Shown here in pieces: positions 19,228-27,678 of a stretch of DNA of 64,000 bases. The notes beneath the pieces are model-generated. The model had not been told where the DNA came from. It saw only the letters and a list, made by a program, of their open reading frames with translations, and did no database searches. The translations under genes and the position numbers were made by a program. The stretch's first letter is position 1. Each line of letters starts with the position of its first letter. This DNA is from Hymenobacter ginkgonis (GTDB taxonomy: Bacteria > Bacteroidota > Bacteroidia > Cytophagales > Hymenobacteraceae): positions 1,240,001 through 1,304,000 of the forward strand of contig NZ_WQKZ01000002.1 of the NCBI RefSeq assembly GCF_009755225.1, given 5' to 3'.

Positions 19228-19872
19228 CTAGTGCAAAAACGGGTTCGAGCGCCGCTCGGCGCCAATGGTGGTGGCAGGGCCGTGGCCAGGATGCACCACC
19301 GTAGCATCGGGCAAGGTCAATAATTCGGTTTCGATGCTTTTGAGGAGGGTAGGGTGGTCGCCGCCCGGCAAATCGGTGCGCCCCACGCTGCCCTTAAACA
19401 GGACGTCGCCGCCAATGAGTTGGCCGCCAGCAGCGTCGTAGAGCACCACGTGGCCCGGCGCGTGGCCCGGCGCAAAGCGCACTTCCAACTTGCTTTCACC
19501 CAAGGCGATAACCTGGCCCGCGGCTAGCTCGCCCGTGGGCTCAGCTGGCTCGTAGGCCGCAAAGCCGTAAGGGCCCGCGTAGGTGGGCACGGCCCGCAGC
19601 GTGGGTAGGTCGAGGGCGTGCAGCAAGAACGGAATGCCCGGGTAAGTTTTCAGTACGAAGGCATTGCCCAGCACGTGGTCGATGTGGGCATGGGTATTAA
19701 GTAAATACTTGACGGACAACTGCTCAAGTTCAATATAGTCGCGCAGCGTCTGCTGCTCGGCCCGCGAGTAGGCGCCGGGGTCTACAATGGCCGTGGCGCG
19801 AGTTGCCTCGTCGATGAGCAGGTAGGTATTTTCGGCGAAGCCGTTGAAAGTGAAGCTGACAATGCGAAGCAT
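19228..19872 (-). CDS. MBL-fold metallohydrolase (glyoxalase II/persulfide dioxygenase-like)
   Basis: 214-residue cytoplasmic metallo-beta-lactamase-fold hydrolase. The metal-binding motif THAHIDHVLG is at residues 60-69. Later ligands are in FAPGHAPGHVVLYDAAGGQLIGGDVLF and HPGHGPATTIGAERRSNPFL (each described by fragments). The short form without a substrate-binding helical domain matches the widespread YcbL-like group, which has glyoxalase II-type thioesterase activity. The substrate is uncertain. The ATG is only four bases from a -7 promoter box, so the transcript is probably leaderless. Confidence 0.88.
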   Translation of the reverse strand: MLRIVSFTFNGFAENTYLLIDEATRATAIVDPGAYSRAEQQTLRDYIELEQLSVKYLLNTHAHIDHVLGNAFVLKTYPGIPFLLHALDLPTLRAVPTYAGPYGFAAYEPAEPTGELAAGQVIALGESKLEVRFAPGHAPGHVVLYDAAGGQLIGGDVLFKGSVGRTDLPGGDHPTLLKSIETELLTLPDATVVHPGHGPATTIGAERRSNPFLH

Positions 19873-19876
19873 AGGA

Positions 19877-19884
19877 CAAAGGTA
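19877..19884 (-). promoter_or_regulatory. -7 box (TACCTTTG) giving a probably leaderless transcript
   Basis: On the minus strand TACCTTTG matches TAnnTTTG and ends four bases before the ATG of the MBL hydrolase, so the mRNA would start at or next to the start codon. Confidence 0.6.
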
Positions 19885-20011
19885 TTAGGATGAACAGGTA
19901 ATGAGCCGGCCTGCTAGCTCGGCCATACTCGGGTACGCGCACTTTATAACGTGCCACCACGGCGGCCCTACCCCCATACTTCGCCCGCGGTCCGTACTTT
20001 GCCAGCCTGCA

Positions 20012-21109
20012 ATGAGCACTTACTCCGATTACGACTACCTGCTCCTCGGCCACGGCATAGCCGGGGCCACCTTGGCCCGCGAGCTGCGCCAGCGCGGCCA
20101 CCGCGTGCTGGTCTACGACGAGCCGCGGCCCGATAGCGCCTCGCGCGTGGCGGCCGGCCTCATGAACCCCGTGGCCGGCAAGCGTTTCGCCCTCACCTGG
20201 CGGGCCCACGAAACCCTACACCCCGCCGTGGCCTACTACCGCGCGCTGGGCCAGGAGCTGGGCGAAATTTTTTTGCAGGAGGCACCCATTCTCAAGGTTT
20301 TTGGCTCGGAGCAGGAGCAGCAGCAAATGCTGGCGCGCGCCGAAGCCCAGCCCTGGGAAGGCTTCGTCGAACGCATTGACCCTACCCCCGTCGAGCGGCC
20401 GGGGCTGCTGGCCCCGCACGGCGGCGCCTGGCTGCGCGGCGGCGGGCACCTGCGCGTGGCCCCGTTGCTGGCCGCCCTGGCCCAGCAGGGTAGGGCCGAA
20501 GGCTGGCTGCGCGAAGAAACTTTTAGCTGGGAGCACCTCGTTAGCGACGCTACCGGCGTTAGCTATGCGCCGGGGCACGTGCAGGCCCGGCAGGTGGTGT
20601 GCTGCCAAGGTGCGCAAGCGCTTGATTGCCCCTATTTTGCATGGTTGCCGCTCACCCCTAATCAGGGCGCGGTGCTCGATGTGGCGGTGCCCGGCCTCAG
20701 CGCGGCACAGGTTCTCAATCGGGGAGCCTACGTGGTGCCGGGGGGGGTAGGGCAGTTTCGAGTGGGGGCTACCTACCGGTGGCCGCCCTTCGCGCCCAAC
20801 CCCGGCGACACCGACCGGCGCGAGCTGGCCGAGCGCTTGGCGGCGCTCACCAGTTTGCCCTTCGAGGTGCTGGGTGAGCAGCGTGGGGTGCGGCCTGCCG
20901 TGCGCGACCGCCGCCCGCTGCTGGGCCGCCACCCGGCGCTGCCGTGGCTGAGCATCTGCGGTGGCTACGGCTCGAAGGGCGTGAGCCTGGCCCCGCGCCT
21001 AGCGGCGCTGCTGGCCGACTACCTCGACCACGGCACCTCGCTGTGGCCCGAGGCCGACGTAGCCCGCTATTACAAGCTGTATGTTGAAAGTGAAAAAGTA
21101 AGTGTCTGA
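20012..21109 (+). CDS. FAD-dependent oxidoreductase of the DAO (glycine/D-amino acid oxidase) family
   Basis: 365 residues from the ATG at 20012. The Rossmann FAD-binding motif is at the N-terminus (DYLLLGHGIAGATLARELRQ, GxGxxG at residues 13-18), followed by the acidic residue of the second strand in LVYDEP. C-terminal GVRPAVRDRRPLLGRHPALP and ICGGYGSKGVSLAPRLA are typical of DAO-family FAD domains. The substrate amine is unknown. Upstream in-frame residues are rejected because they precede the FAD fold. It is divergent from the MBL hydrolase gene. Confidence 0.88.
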   Translation: MSTYSDYDYLLLGHGIAGATLARELRQRGHRVLVYDEPRPDSASRVAAGLMNPVAGKRFALTWRAHETLHPAVAYYRALGQELGEIFLQEAPILKVFGSEQEQQQMLARAEAQPWEGFVERIDPTPVERPGLLAPHGGAWLRGGGHLRVAPLLAALAQQGRAEGWLREETFSWEHLVSDATGVSYAPGHVQARQVVCCQGAQALDCPYFAWLPLTPNQGAVLDVAVPGLSAAQVLNRGAYVVPGGVGQFRVGATYRWPPFAPNPGDTDRRELAERLAALTSLPFEVLGEQRGVRPAVRDRRPLLGRHPALPWLSICGGYGSKGVSLAPRLAALLADYLDHGTSLWPEADVARYYKLYVESEKVSV

Positions 21110-21262
21110 AGAAAATAATCCATCAAAAATGCCGCTGATGGGCTGGTTAGCCTAGCGATATTTCAACTTTTTGCTCGATTATTCCTCACATATTCACGGC
21201 CCTGCTTCTAACTTTATCCTTCCTGATTTTACCCTGAGCTATTTGCCGTGAATTTTCTTCCC

Positions 21263-24200
21263 ATGAACTGCCGGGCTGCTGCGGGCCCTCGGATGCTGCT
21301 ACTACTGGTGCTGCTTGGTTTGGCAGCTGGTGCGCACGCCCAAACCGCACAGGAGCCCTTCGGGCGGGTCCGCACGCAGTACAAGAAATTTAACTGGGAA
21401 GAATATTCGACCCAGAATTTCAACGTGTACTTCTACGCTGGGGGCCAGGCCAGTGCCCGCCGCACGGCCGAATACGCCGAGCAGGAGTTGCAGCGCATCA
21501 CGGCGCTGGTGGGGTACTTCCCCTACTCCAAAACCACGCTCATGCTCTACAATTCGGTGGGCGACTTGCGGCAGAGCAACATTGGCCTACCCTCGGCCAA
21601 TGCTATGACGGGCGGCGAGGCCCAGCTTTCGCGCCAAACCAAAGTGGAGGTGGCGTATACGGGCCGCCAAACCGACTTTAAGCGCGAGCTGAGCTACCAG
21701 ATAACCCAGGTGCTGCTCAATGATATGATGTACGGCGGCTCGCTGCGCGAGGTGCTGCAAAGCAACTACCTGCTGCAACTGCCCGACTGGTTTATCAGTG
21801 GCGCGTCGGCGTATGCGGCCGAGGGCTGGAGCGTGGACATGGATGCCTACATGCGCGACATGACGCGGCAGTACCCAACTGGCAATAAAACGTCGCAATT
21901 CTTTGTGCGCAACTCGCGGCTGGCGGGCCACAGCATCTGGAACTACATTGCCGAGCGCTACGGCTACGGCACGGTACAGAACGTGTTGAACCTCACGCGC
22001 ATCACCCGCGATGTGGAGGTGGGCATATCGTCGTCGCTGAACGTGCCGTTCAAGGTTTTTCTGCGCGACTGGGTTAATTATTACCGCACCATCAATACGG
22101 GCTCGTCGCTGGCTGCGCTCACTACCCCCGCCGACAACGCCCGCCTGAGCAGCCGCAACCGGCGCGGGCTCGACCTGTTTTCGCAGCCCGTATTCAGCCC
22201 CGACGGCCAGCACCTGGCCTACGCCGTAAATGACCAAGGCCGCTACCGCGTGGTGGTGACCGACCGCGCCGGTGGGCACCGCCGCACCATTTTGCACGGC
22301 GGCTACCGCAGCCCCGACCAGCAGCTCGAAACCCGCCTGCCCGTGCTGGCGTGGCGCGGCAACTCACAGCTGGCCGTGGCCGAGCAGGTGCAGGGTAAAA
22401 TGGCGCTGCGCCTACGCGACGCCACCAGCCTCGACTTGGCGGGCCGCCTGCGCCGCACGCTGCACCTGCGCCAGCCACCCACCATCTTCGCCCCCTACGA
22501 CCAGGTGCTCGACATGAACTACTCGGCCGATGGCAAATCGTTGGTGTTCACGGCGGTGCAAAATGGCCAGAACGATTTGTACCTATTGCGAGCTGGTAGC
22601 CGCCAGCCCGAAAAGCTGACCAACGACTTGTTCGACGACCAGCAGGCGGTGTTTTTGCCCGGTGGCCAGGGCATCGTATTTAGCTCGAACCGCTACCTCG
22701 ACTCGCTGGGGCAAACGCGGCCGGCTACGTTCCCCAACGTGGTCAATAACTACGACTTATTCCTCTACCATCTCGATGGTCGGGCGCAGCCAGTGCAGAT
22801 GCTGGTGAGCACCATCTCGAATGAAACCCGGCCCCGGCCGATTTCCGACGACGAGATTCTGTACCTGGGCGAGGAGAGCGGCGTACGTAGCCTCTACCGC
22901 TACTCGCGCCAAACCGGCCAGCACCAGGCGGTGAGCAATTTCAATACGAACATTCAGGACTTTGACTTTTACCCGGCTTCGGGCTCCCTGGCCTTCGTGC
23001 CACAGGTGCAAGCCCGCGACCTGCTCTACCTCTACCCCAAGTTCGAGCTGCCCACTAACCTGACGGTAGGTAAAACGGCCCGTCAGCGCATCTTGGAGTC
23101 GCGCTCGCAACCGGCTCCGGCGCCCGTGCGGCCCGCTCCTGCCCCAACTGCCTCAACTGCCGGCACCACTGCGCCCGATGGCACAGCGCCTGCGGCCACA
23201 GTTCCGGCCACTACTACCCCCGCCGCTACCCCGGCGGCTACTGCTGCGCCGGTGGGCCCTACGCGCCGCGCCGCCAATGCGCCGGTTAATACGGGCAACT
23301 ACCAATTTGATGAGGATGAGGACGTGGCTCCGGTGCGGCCCCGGCGCAATGCCCGCCCCACTACGGCCGCTACTACCCCCGCCCGCCCAGGCATAACGAA
23401 TGTGGCCGGCCCATACCGCTACGACACGCGCTTTATGGCCGACAACTTGGTGACGGGTATTGCCGTGGACCCGCTGCTGGGCTTTGGGGTGTCGTTGCAA
23501 GCTAACTTATCGGATGCCTTTGAAAATCACCGCATTCAGGCGGGTATTTTTGGGCAGCTCGACTTGCGCACTAGCAACATCAACATTTCGTACACCAACC
23601 TCACCCAGCGTTTCGACTGGAGTATTGCTTACCAAAAGCAAGCGTACTTCTTCGACATTGATGGCTCGGGGCAGCTGACGCGCTATGGCCGCCATGCCGT
23701 GGCTCCTACCATCGCCTACCCCCTCACCCATAATATTAGCCTGCGCGGTGGCCCTCGCTATGATAATATCTCGCGTACGCTCACTGGCAGCCCATCAACC
23801 GAGCAAGACACGAACCTCAACTACTTGGGCTACAACGCCGAGCTGGTGTTTGATAACTCGCGCGCCACGGGCATTAACATGCTACTGGGTACGCGCATGA
23901 AGGCGGGCATCTTGCAAATGAACCAGCTCAATAACAGCGCTGGCAATTTCGGCAAGCTGTACGTGGACTTGCGCCACTACCAAAAAATCCATCGCCAACT
24001 GGTGTGGGCTAACCGCGTGAGCTACGGGCATTTCTTTGGCAATAGCCAGCAGACGTTCCGCATCGGCGGCATGGACAACTGGATTGGCCAAAACTACACC
24101 GACCAGCGCCTGCTGGTGCCCACCGGCCAGGCTTCGGCCGACCCTACCTCGGTGTTCTACCAGCAGTTTGTGACCAACCTGCGGGGCTTCGACCTAAGCA

Positions 24201-24577
24201 AGCGCACAGGTTCGAGCTACGTGCTGCTCAACAGCGAATTGCGCCTGCCCATCGTGCAGTACCTGGCGCATCGGCCCATTTACTCGGGCTTCTTCCGCAA
24301 CCTGCAACTGATTGGCTTCGTGGATGCAGGCACTGCTTACTCAGGCTCCAACCCTTTTGGCGAGGATAACTCGAACAACACGGTGCGCTTTGGCGGCAAC
24401 GGCAACATCTTTTCGGGCACGGTCACTAATTTCAGCAACCCCATTTTAGTGGGCTACGGCGCGGGCATCCGCAGCACGGTGCTGGGCTTTTACCTGAAAT
24501 ACGACATTGCCTGGAGCCAGGAAAACTACGTGACCAATGGGCCGAAACACTACTTCACCCTGGGCCACGATTTTTAA
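21263..24577 (+). CDS. Large outer-membrane protein: degenerate peptidase-MA-like domain, TolB-like propeller and C-terminal barrel
   Basis: About 1,104 residues (a GTG at 21248 would add five). Signal peptide ends GAHAQ. Residues about 30-290 resemble a peptidase MA-like fold (YSTQNFNVYFY, LPDWFISGASAYAAEGW), but the expected HExxH helix reads YQITQ, so no zinc site. Beta-propeller repeats follow (FSPDGQHLAYAVND, YSADGKSLVFTAVQNG, PGGQGIVFSSNR), then a Pro/Ala/Thr-rich linker encoded near 23100-23400, then a barrel of Omp85/surface-antigen type ending FTLGHDF. The aromatic last residue suits BAM-dependent insertion. The role is unknown; it is often annotated TolB-like. Confidence 0.8.
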   Translation: MNCRAAAGPRMLLLLVLLGLAAGAHAQTAQEPFGRVRTQYKKFNWEEYSTQNFNVYFYAGGQASARRTAEYAEQELQRITALVGYFPYSKTTLMLYNSVGDLRQSNIGLPSANAMTGGEAQLSRQTKVEVAYTGRQTDFKRELSYQITQVLLNDMMYGGSLREVLQSNYLLQLPDWFISGASAYAAEGWSVDMDAYMRDMTRQYPTGNKTSQFFVRNSRLAGHSIWNYIAERYGYGTVQNVLNLTRITRDVEVGISSSLNVPFKVFLRDWVNYYRTINTGSSLAALTTPADNARLSSRNRRGLDLFSQPVFSPDGQHLAYAVNDQGRYRVVVTDRAGGHRRTILHGGYRSPDQQLETRLPVLAWRGNSQLAVAEQVQGKMALRLRDATSLDLAGRLRRTLHLRQPPTIFAPYDQVLDMNYSADGKSLVFTAVQNGQNDLYLLRAGSRQPEKLTNDLFDDQQAVFLPGGQGIVFSSNRYLDSLGQTRPATFPNVVNNYDLFLYHLDGRAQPVQMLVSTISNETRPRPISDDEILYLGEESGVRSLYRYSRQTGQHQAVSNFNTNIQDFDFYPASGSLAFVPQVQARDLLYLYPKFELPTNLTVGKTARQRILESRSQPAPAPVRPAPAPTASTAGTTAPDGTAPAATVPATTTPAATPAATAAPVGPTRRAANAPVNTGNYQFDEDEDVAPVRPRRNARPTTAATTPARPGITNVAGPYRYDTRFMADNLVTGIAVDPLLGFGVSLQANLSDAFENHRIQAGIFGQLDLRTSNINISYTNLTQRFDWSIAYQKQAYFFDIDGSGQLTRYGRHAVAPTIAYPLTHNISLRGGPRYDNISRTLTGSPSTEQDTNLNYLGYNAELVFDNSRATGINMLLGTRMKAGILQMNQLNNSAGNFGKLYVDLRHYQKIHRQLVWANRVSYGHFFGNSQQTFRIGGMDNWIGQNYTDQRLLVPTGQASADPTSVFYQQFVTNLRGFDLSKRTGSSYVLLNSELRLPIVQYLAHRPIYSGFFRNLQLIGFVDAGTAYSGSNPFGEDNSNNTVRFGGNGNIFSGTVTNFSNPILVGYGAGIRSTVLGFYLKYDIAWSQENYVTNGPKHYFTLGHDF

Positions 24578-24628
24578 GTTCTCCCACTTCGGCCTACCCC
24601 CCGCTAGCGAGCTGCGTAGCTGCTAAAC

Positions 24629-24664
24629 CTAAAGCCCCAGCCACCCTGGCCGGGGCTTTTTTGG
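24629..24664 (+). terminator. Rho-independent terminator
   Basis: The stem AAAGCCCC/GGGGCTTT, extended by CC/GG pairs, is followed by a T run, about 50 bases after the stop of the propeller/barrel gene and just upstream of the ccmB promoter. Confidence 0.85.
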
Positions 24665-24705
24665 GCAGGGTGGGGTAGAGGCGCCTTACCCCCCGCCCGC
24701 GGCCG

Positions 24706-24713
24706 TATCTTTG
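24706..24713 (+). promoter_or_regulatory. -7 box (TATCTTTG) immediately before ccmB
   Basis: TATCTTTG matches TAnnTTTG and ends five bases before the ccmB GTG, so transcription would begin at or within the start codon (leaderless mRNA). Confidence 0.6.
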
Positions 24714-24718
24714 CGGGC

Positions 24719-25396
24719 GTGTCGCTACCCGCCGAAATTTGGTTGTTGTTGCTGAAAGACCTGCGCCTCGAATGGCGGCAGCGCACCGCCCTGGGCGGGC
24801 TGCTGCTGTACGTGGCGGGCACCGTGTACGTGTGCTACCTCAGCTTTAGCCTACGAGGTGGGGCCCCGCCCGCCCCGGCCTGGAACGCGTTGTTTTGGGT
24901 AATTCTGCTATTTGCGGCGCTGGGCGCGGCCGGGCGCGGGTTGGCCCAAGAGTCGGCGGGCCTGCGGCTGTACTACTACACGGTGGCCCGGCCCGAGGCG
25001 GTTATCCTGGCCAAGATTATCTACAACGCGCTGCTGCTGCTGGCGCTGGCGCTGCCGGGGCTGCTGCTCTACACGCTGCTGCTCGGCAACCCCGTGCAGG
25101 ACTGGCCTTTGTATGCGGCTAGCGTGGGGCTCGGGGCCATCAGCCTGGCATCGTCCTTAACGCTGGTGGCCGGCATTGCGGCGCGGGCGGGGCAGGCGGG
25201 CGGTGGCACGCTGCTGGCGGTGCTGGGCCTACCGGTGCTAGTGCCGGTGCTGCTGCTGCTGGTGAAGGTGAGCAAAAATGCCCTCGACGGCCTGCCCTGG
25301 GAGGCCAGCCAAAGCTCGGTAATTACACTGGTGGCACTGAACTTTATTGTGGCGGCGGTGTCCTATTTATTATTCCCGTTTTTGTGGCGCAGCTAG
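24719..25396 (+). CDS. ccmB: Heme exporter subunit CcmB
   Basis: 225-residue multi-pass membrane protein, the transmembrane subunit of the CcmAB ATP-driven step in cytochrome c maturation. The start MSLPAEIWLLLLKDLRLEWR with a conserved amphipathic helix, and LFWVILLFAALGAAGRGLAQESAGLRLYYY in the second segment region (quoted as fragments), are characteristic. The GTG start lies directly after a -7 promoter box and a terminator, so this gene opens the ccm operon. ccmA (the ATPase) is not in the window. Confidence 0.93.
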   Translation: MSLPAEIWLLLLKDLRLEWRQRTALGGLLLYVAGTVYVCYLSFSLRGGAPPAPAWNALFWVILLFAALGAAGRGLAQESAGLRLYYYTVARPEAVILAKIIYNALLLLALALPGLLLYTLLLGNPVQDWPLYAASVGLGAISLASSLTLVAGIAARAGQAGGGTLLAVLGLPVLVPVLLLLVKVSKNALDGLPWEASQSSVITLVALNFIVAAVSYLLFPFLWRS

Positions 25397-25418
25397 CCTG
25401 CCGCCCGGTGATTTTAGG

Positions 25419-26075
25419 ATGACTACGCCCTTGCCCGATAACTCTTTAGTATTGCCCCCGCAGGCTTTTGCCCGCCACGACGAAACGCCCGACAGCGAAT
25501 TCTACCGCTTCGAGCGCCTCGTGACGCACATCGACGCCGGCGCTGTGGCCGCCGTTACGCAGCTGTATCGCCAGCACTTTCCTGCTGGCGGCACCATCCT
25601 CGACCTTATGAGCAGCTGGGTTAGCCACTTGCCGGCCGAAGTAGCCTACTCCCGCGTGGCGGGCCTGGGGATGAATGCCAACGAGCTGGCGCACAATCCT
25701 CGCCTCACCGAAACCCTGGTGCGCGACCTCAACAAGCAGCCCTACCTCCCGTACGGCGATGCGGAGTTCGACGCGGCGGGTATCTGCGTGTCGGTGCAGT
25801 ACCTCACGCAGCCGGTGGCCGTGTTCACGGAGCTGGCGCGGGTGCTGCGGCCGGGCGCGCCGCTGGTCGTTACGTTTTCCAACCGCTGCTTTCCCGATAA
25901 GGCGGTGTATGCCTGGCAAGCCCTCGACGATGGCGGCCACGTGGGGCTGGTGCAGCACTATTTCGCCGCTGCTGGCTTCGCGCCCACCGAGGTGTACGCC
26001 CATCGCCCCAAGGGTGGCGACCCGCTTTTGGGGGTTGTAGGCAAGCGCCCTCAACTCTTCATTCCCAACTCCTAA
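25419..26075 (+). CDS. Class I SAM-dependent methyltransferase
   Basis: 218 residues. The Rossmann-type SAM site is seen as GGTILDLMSSWVSHLP (motif I variant, about residues 55-70), with the acidic motif near GDAEFDAAGICVSVQYL and post-motif LRPGAPLVVTFSNRCFP. This matches small methyltransferases of unknown substrate. It lies between ccmB and ccmC in the same direction with gaps of 22 and 12 bases, so it is co-transcribed with the cytochrome c maturation genes, though a mechanistic link is not known. The start is set at the ATG at 25419. Confidence 0.82.
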   Translation: MTTPLPDNSLVLPPQAFARHDETPDSEFYRFERLVTHIDAGAVAAVTQLYRQHFPAGGTILDLMSSWVSHLPAEVAYSRVAGLGMNANELAHNPRLTETLVRDLNKQPYLPYGDAEFDAAGICVSVQYLTQPVAVFTELARVLRPGAPLVVTFSNRCFPDKAVYAWQALDDGGHVGLVQHYFAAAGFAPTEVYAHRPKGGDPLLGVVGKRPQLFIPNS

Positions 26076-26087
26076 TTCATACTGACT

Positions 26088-26768
26088 ATGAAGTGGTGGA
26101 AATACCTGGCCATTGTGCTGCTCCTCTACACGGCTATCGCGGGCCTGCTTGGCCACGTGCCGCGCCTCGCTATCCTCAACGAAACGGAGCGCAACCTGTA
26201 CTTCCACGTGCCAATGTGGTTTGGGATGACGATTATCCTGGGCGCATCGGTCGTGAACTCGGTGCGCTACCTGCGCAACCCTAGCCCGCGCCTAGACATC
26301 TTGGCCCACGAGTCGGCCAAAACCGGTATCCTGCTGGGCGTCTTGGGTTTGATGACGGGTAGCCTCTGGGCACGCTACACTTGGGGCACTTGGTGGACCA
26401 CTGACGTAAAGCTCAACGGCGCGGCCGTTACCATGCTCATCTACTTGGCTTACTTGGTGTTGCGCGGCGCCGTGGCCGATGAGCAACAACGTGCGCGCCT
26501 ATCAGCGATTTATAACATTTTCGCCTTTTCGGCGGCCATTCCGCTATTGTTTATCATGCCGCGCATTGCGTCAGCCTCGCTGCACCCCGGCATGGGTGGC
26601 AACCCTGGCTTCAGCAAATACGACCTTGATAGCGCCATGCGCCTCGTGTTTTACCCCGCTGTTATCGGGTGGACGTTGCTGGGCGTTTGGATTACGGAAG
26701 TGGCTTGCCGCCTGGCTTTTGTGAAGGAAAAGATTTATACTAAACTCGATGAAAAACAACTTGCTTAG
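26088..26768 (+). CDS. ccmC: Cytochrome c maturation protein CcmC (heme handling)
   Basis: 226-residue, six-segment membrane protein that loads heme onto CcmE. The tryptophan-rich periplasmic WWD motif is visible at residues 99-106 (WGTWWTTD), with flanking histidine candidates at His40 (LYFHVP) and in LAHESAKTG. Its 3' end overlaps the ccmD start by 20 bases, which implies coupled translation. It sits between the methyltransferase and ccmD. Confidence 0.95.
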   Translation: MKWWKYLAIVLLLYTAIAGLLGHVPRLAILNETERNLYFHVPMWFGMTIILGASVVNSVRYLRNPSPRLDILAHESAKTGILLGVLGLMTGSLWARYTWGTWWTTDVKLNGAAVTMLIYLAYLVLRGAVADEQQRARLSAIYNIFAFSAAIPLLFIMPRIASASLHPGMGGNPGFSKYDLDSAMRLVFYPAVIGWTLLGVWITEVACRLAFVKEKIYTKLDEKQLA

Positions 26769-26994
26769 CCGGGCCGTGGCCTTGCTGCTACCCCTGCTTT
26801 TATTGGTGAGCACTGCCTTTGCGCAAGCGACTGCCGCCGCCGACCAGCCCGAAATGGCTGACGCCCTGCGCCAGAGCGGCAAAATTTACGTGGTGGTGTT
26901 AGTTATTGTCATCATTCTGAGTGGTTTATTGCTGTATTTGGTGCGCCTCGACCGCAAGGTGAGCCGCCTTGAACGTGAGATAGAAGGCCGGTAA
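26749..26994 (+). CDS. ccmD: CcmD-like small membrane protein
   Basis: 81 residues: a signal-like N-terminal hydrophobic stretch (ending STAFAQ), a short acidic linker, one membrane segment (IYVVVLVIVIILSGLLLYLV), then a basic tail VRLDRKVSRLEREIEGR that fits a coiled coil. Size, position between ccmC and ccmE and topology match the Bacteroidota CcmD family, which joins CcmC to holo-CcmE release. The overlap with ccmC supports the start. Confidence 0.8.
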   Translation: MKNNLLSRAVALLLPLLLLVSTAFAQATAAADQPEMADALRQSGKIYVVVLVIVIILSGLLLYLVRLDRKVSRLEREIEGR

Positions 26995-27036
26995 TTTTGG
27001 CACCACTTCCCGCGAAAAACTGTTAGTATAGTCCCT

Positions 27037-27492
27037 ATGAAGAAGTCACATATTTTCGTTTTGGTTGTCATCGCAGCGGCGGTGGGCATCATCATCAGTA
27101 CGATGTCGGATGCCAGCACCTACTCTACGTTCAGCATTGCGCGTCAGCAGGCGGCAGCTGGCAACTCCGCTAAAGTGCACGTGGTAGGCACCCTGCCCCG
27201 CGACGCCGAAAAGCATCCGGTTGGCCTGGAGTACGACCCCATGACGAACCCCAATTACTTTGCCTTCACGCTAGTAGATACGCTGCACGTAGCCCAGCGC
27301 GTGGTGTATCGCAACCCCAAACCCCAGGACCTCGACAAGTCGGAGCAAGTGGTGATAGTGGGCGCGATGAAGGATGGCGTGTTCGAAGCCGACCAGATTC
27401 TGACCAAGTGCCCCAGCAAATACGTGGAGAAAGACCTGGGCAACACCGGCCCGCCCGCCACGGCCATGACCAGCCGTTCTACTCGCAAATAA
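27037..27492 (+). CDS. ccmE: Heme chaperone CcmE, CxxxY (system I*) type
   Basis: 151 residues: an N-terminal membrane anchor (about 5-22) and an OB-fold domain (VHVVGTLPRD, FAFTLVD, VVIVGAMKDGVFEADQILTKCPSKY). The heme-binding position is Cys125-x3-Tyr129 (CPSKY) and not the His-x3-Tyr of E. coli CcmE. Cys-type CcmE is known from archaea and some bacteria in the variant called system I*, which lacks CcmH. The protein carries heme from CcmC to CcmF. It is separated from ccmF by an intergenic hairpin repeat. Confidence 0.95.
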   Translation: MKKSHIFVLVVIAAAVGIIISTMSDASTYSTFSIARQQAAAGNSAKVHVVGTLPRDAEKHPVGLEYDPMTNPNYFAFTLVDTLHVAQRVVYRNPKPQDLDKSEQVVIVGAMKDGVFEADQILTKCPSKYVEKDLGNTGPPATAMTSRSTRK

Positions 27493-27508
27493 GGTAATAC
27501 AACGAAAG

Positions 27509-27612
27509 CAGAACGTCATGCTGAGCCTGCCGAAGCATCTCGCTCGCGCCGTTGGGATTACTAACCAAACGATTCGAGCCAGATGCTTCGGCAGGCTCAG
27601 CATGACGTTCTG
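27509..27612. repeat. Long inverted repeat, family A copy 3
   Basis: The arm CAGAACGTCATGCTGAGCCT, continuing GCCGAAGCATCT, pairs with AGATGCTTCGGCAGGCTCAG and CATGACGTTCTG. It lies between ccmE and ccmF inside the ccm cluster, so it may attenuate or process the operon mRNA. Confidence 0.92.
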
Positions 27613-27649
27613 CTTTCCCTTGCCCGCCTACCCCCCGCCCGCCAGGCGG

Positions 27650-27657
27650 TACCTTTG
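27650..27657 (+). promoter_or_regulatory. -7 box (TACCTTTG) upstream of ccmF
   Basis: TACCTTTG matches TAnnTTTG exactly. The predicted start of transcription is about 15 bases before the ccmF GTG, so ccmF can be transcribed separately from ccmBCDE. Confidence 0.6.
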
Positions 27658-27678
27658 CCAAAAAATAATTAGTAGCCT

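Noticed and set aside
23100..23500. Minus-strand Gly/Arg-rich frames opposite the Pro/Ala/Thr linker
   Set aside because: They arise only from the GC-rich codons of the linker on the other strand.
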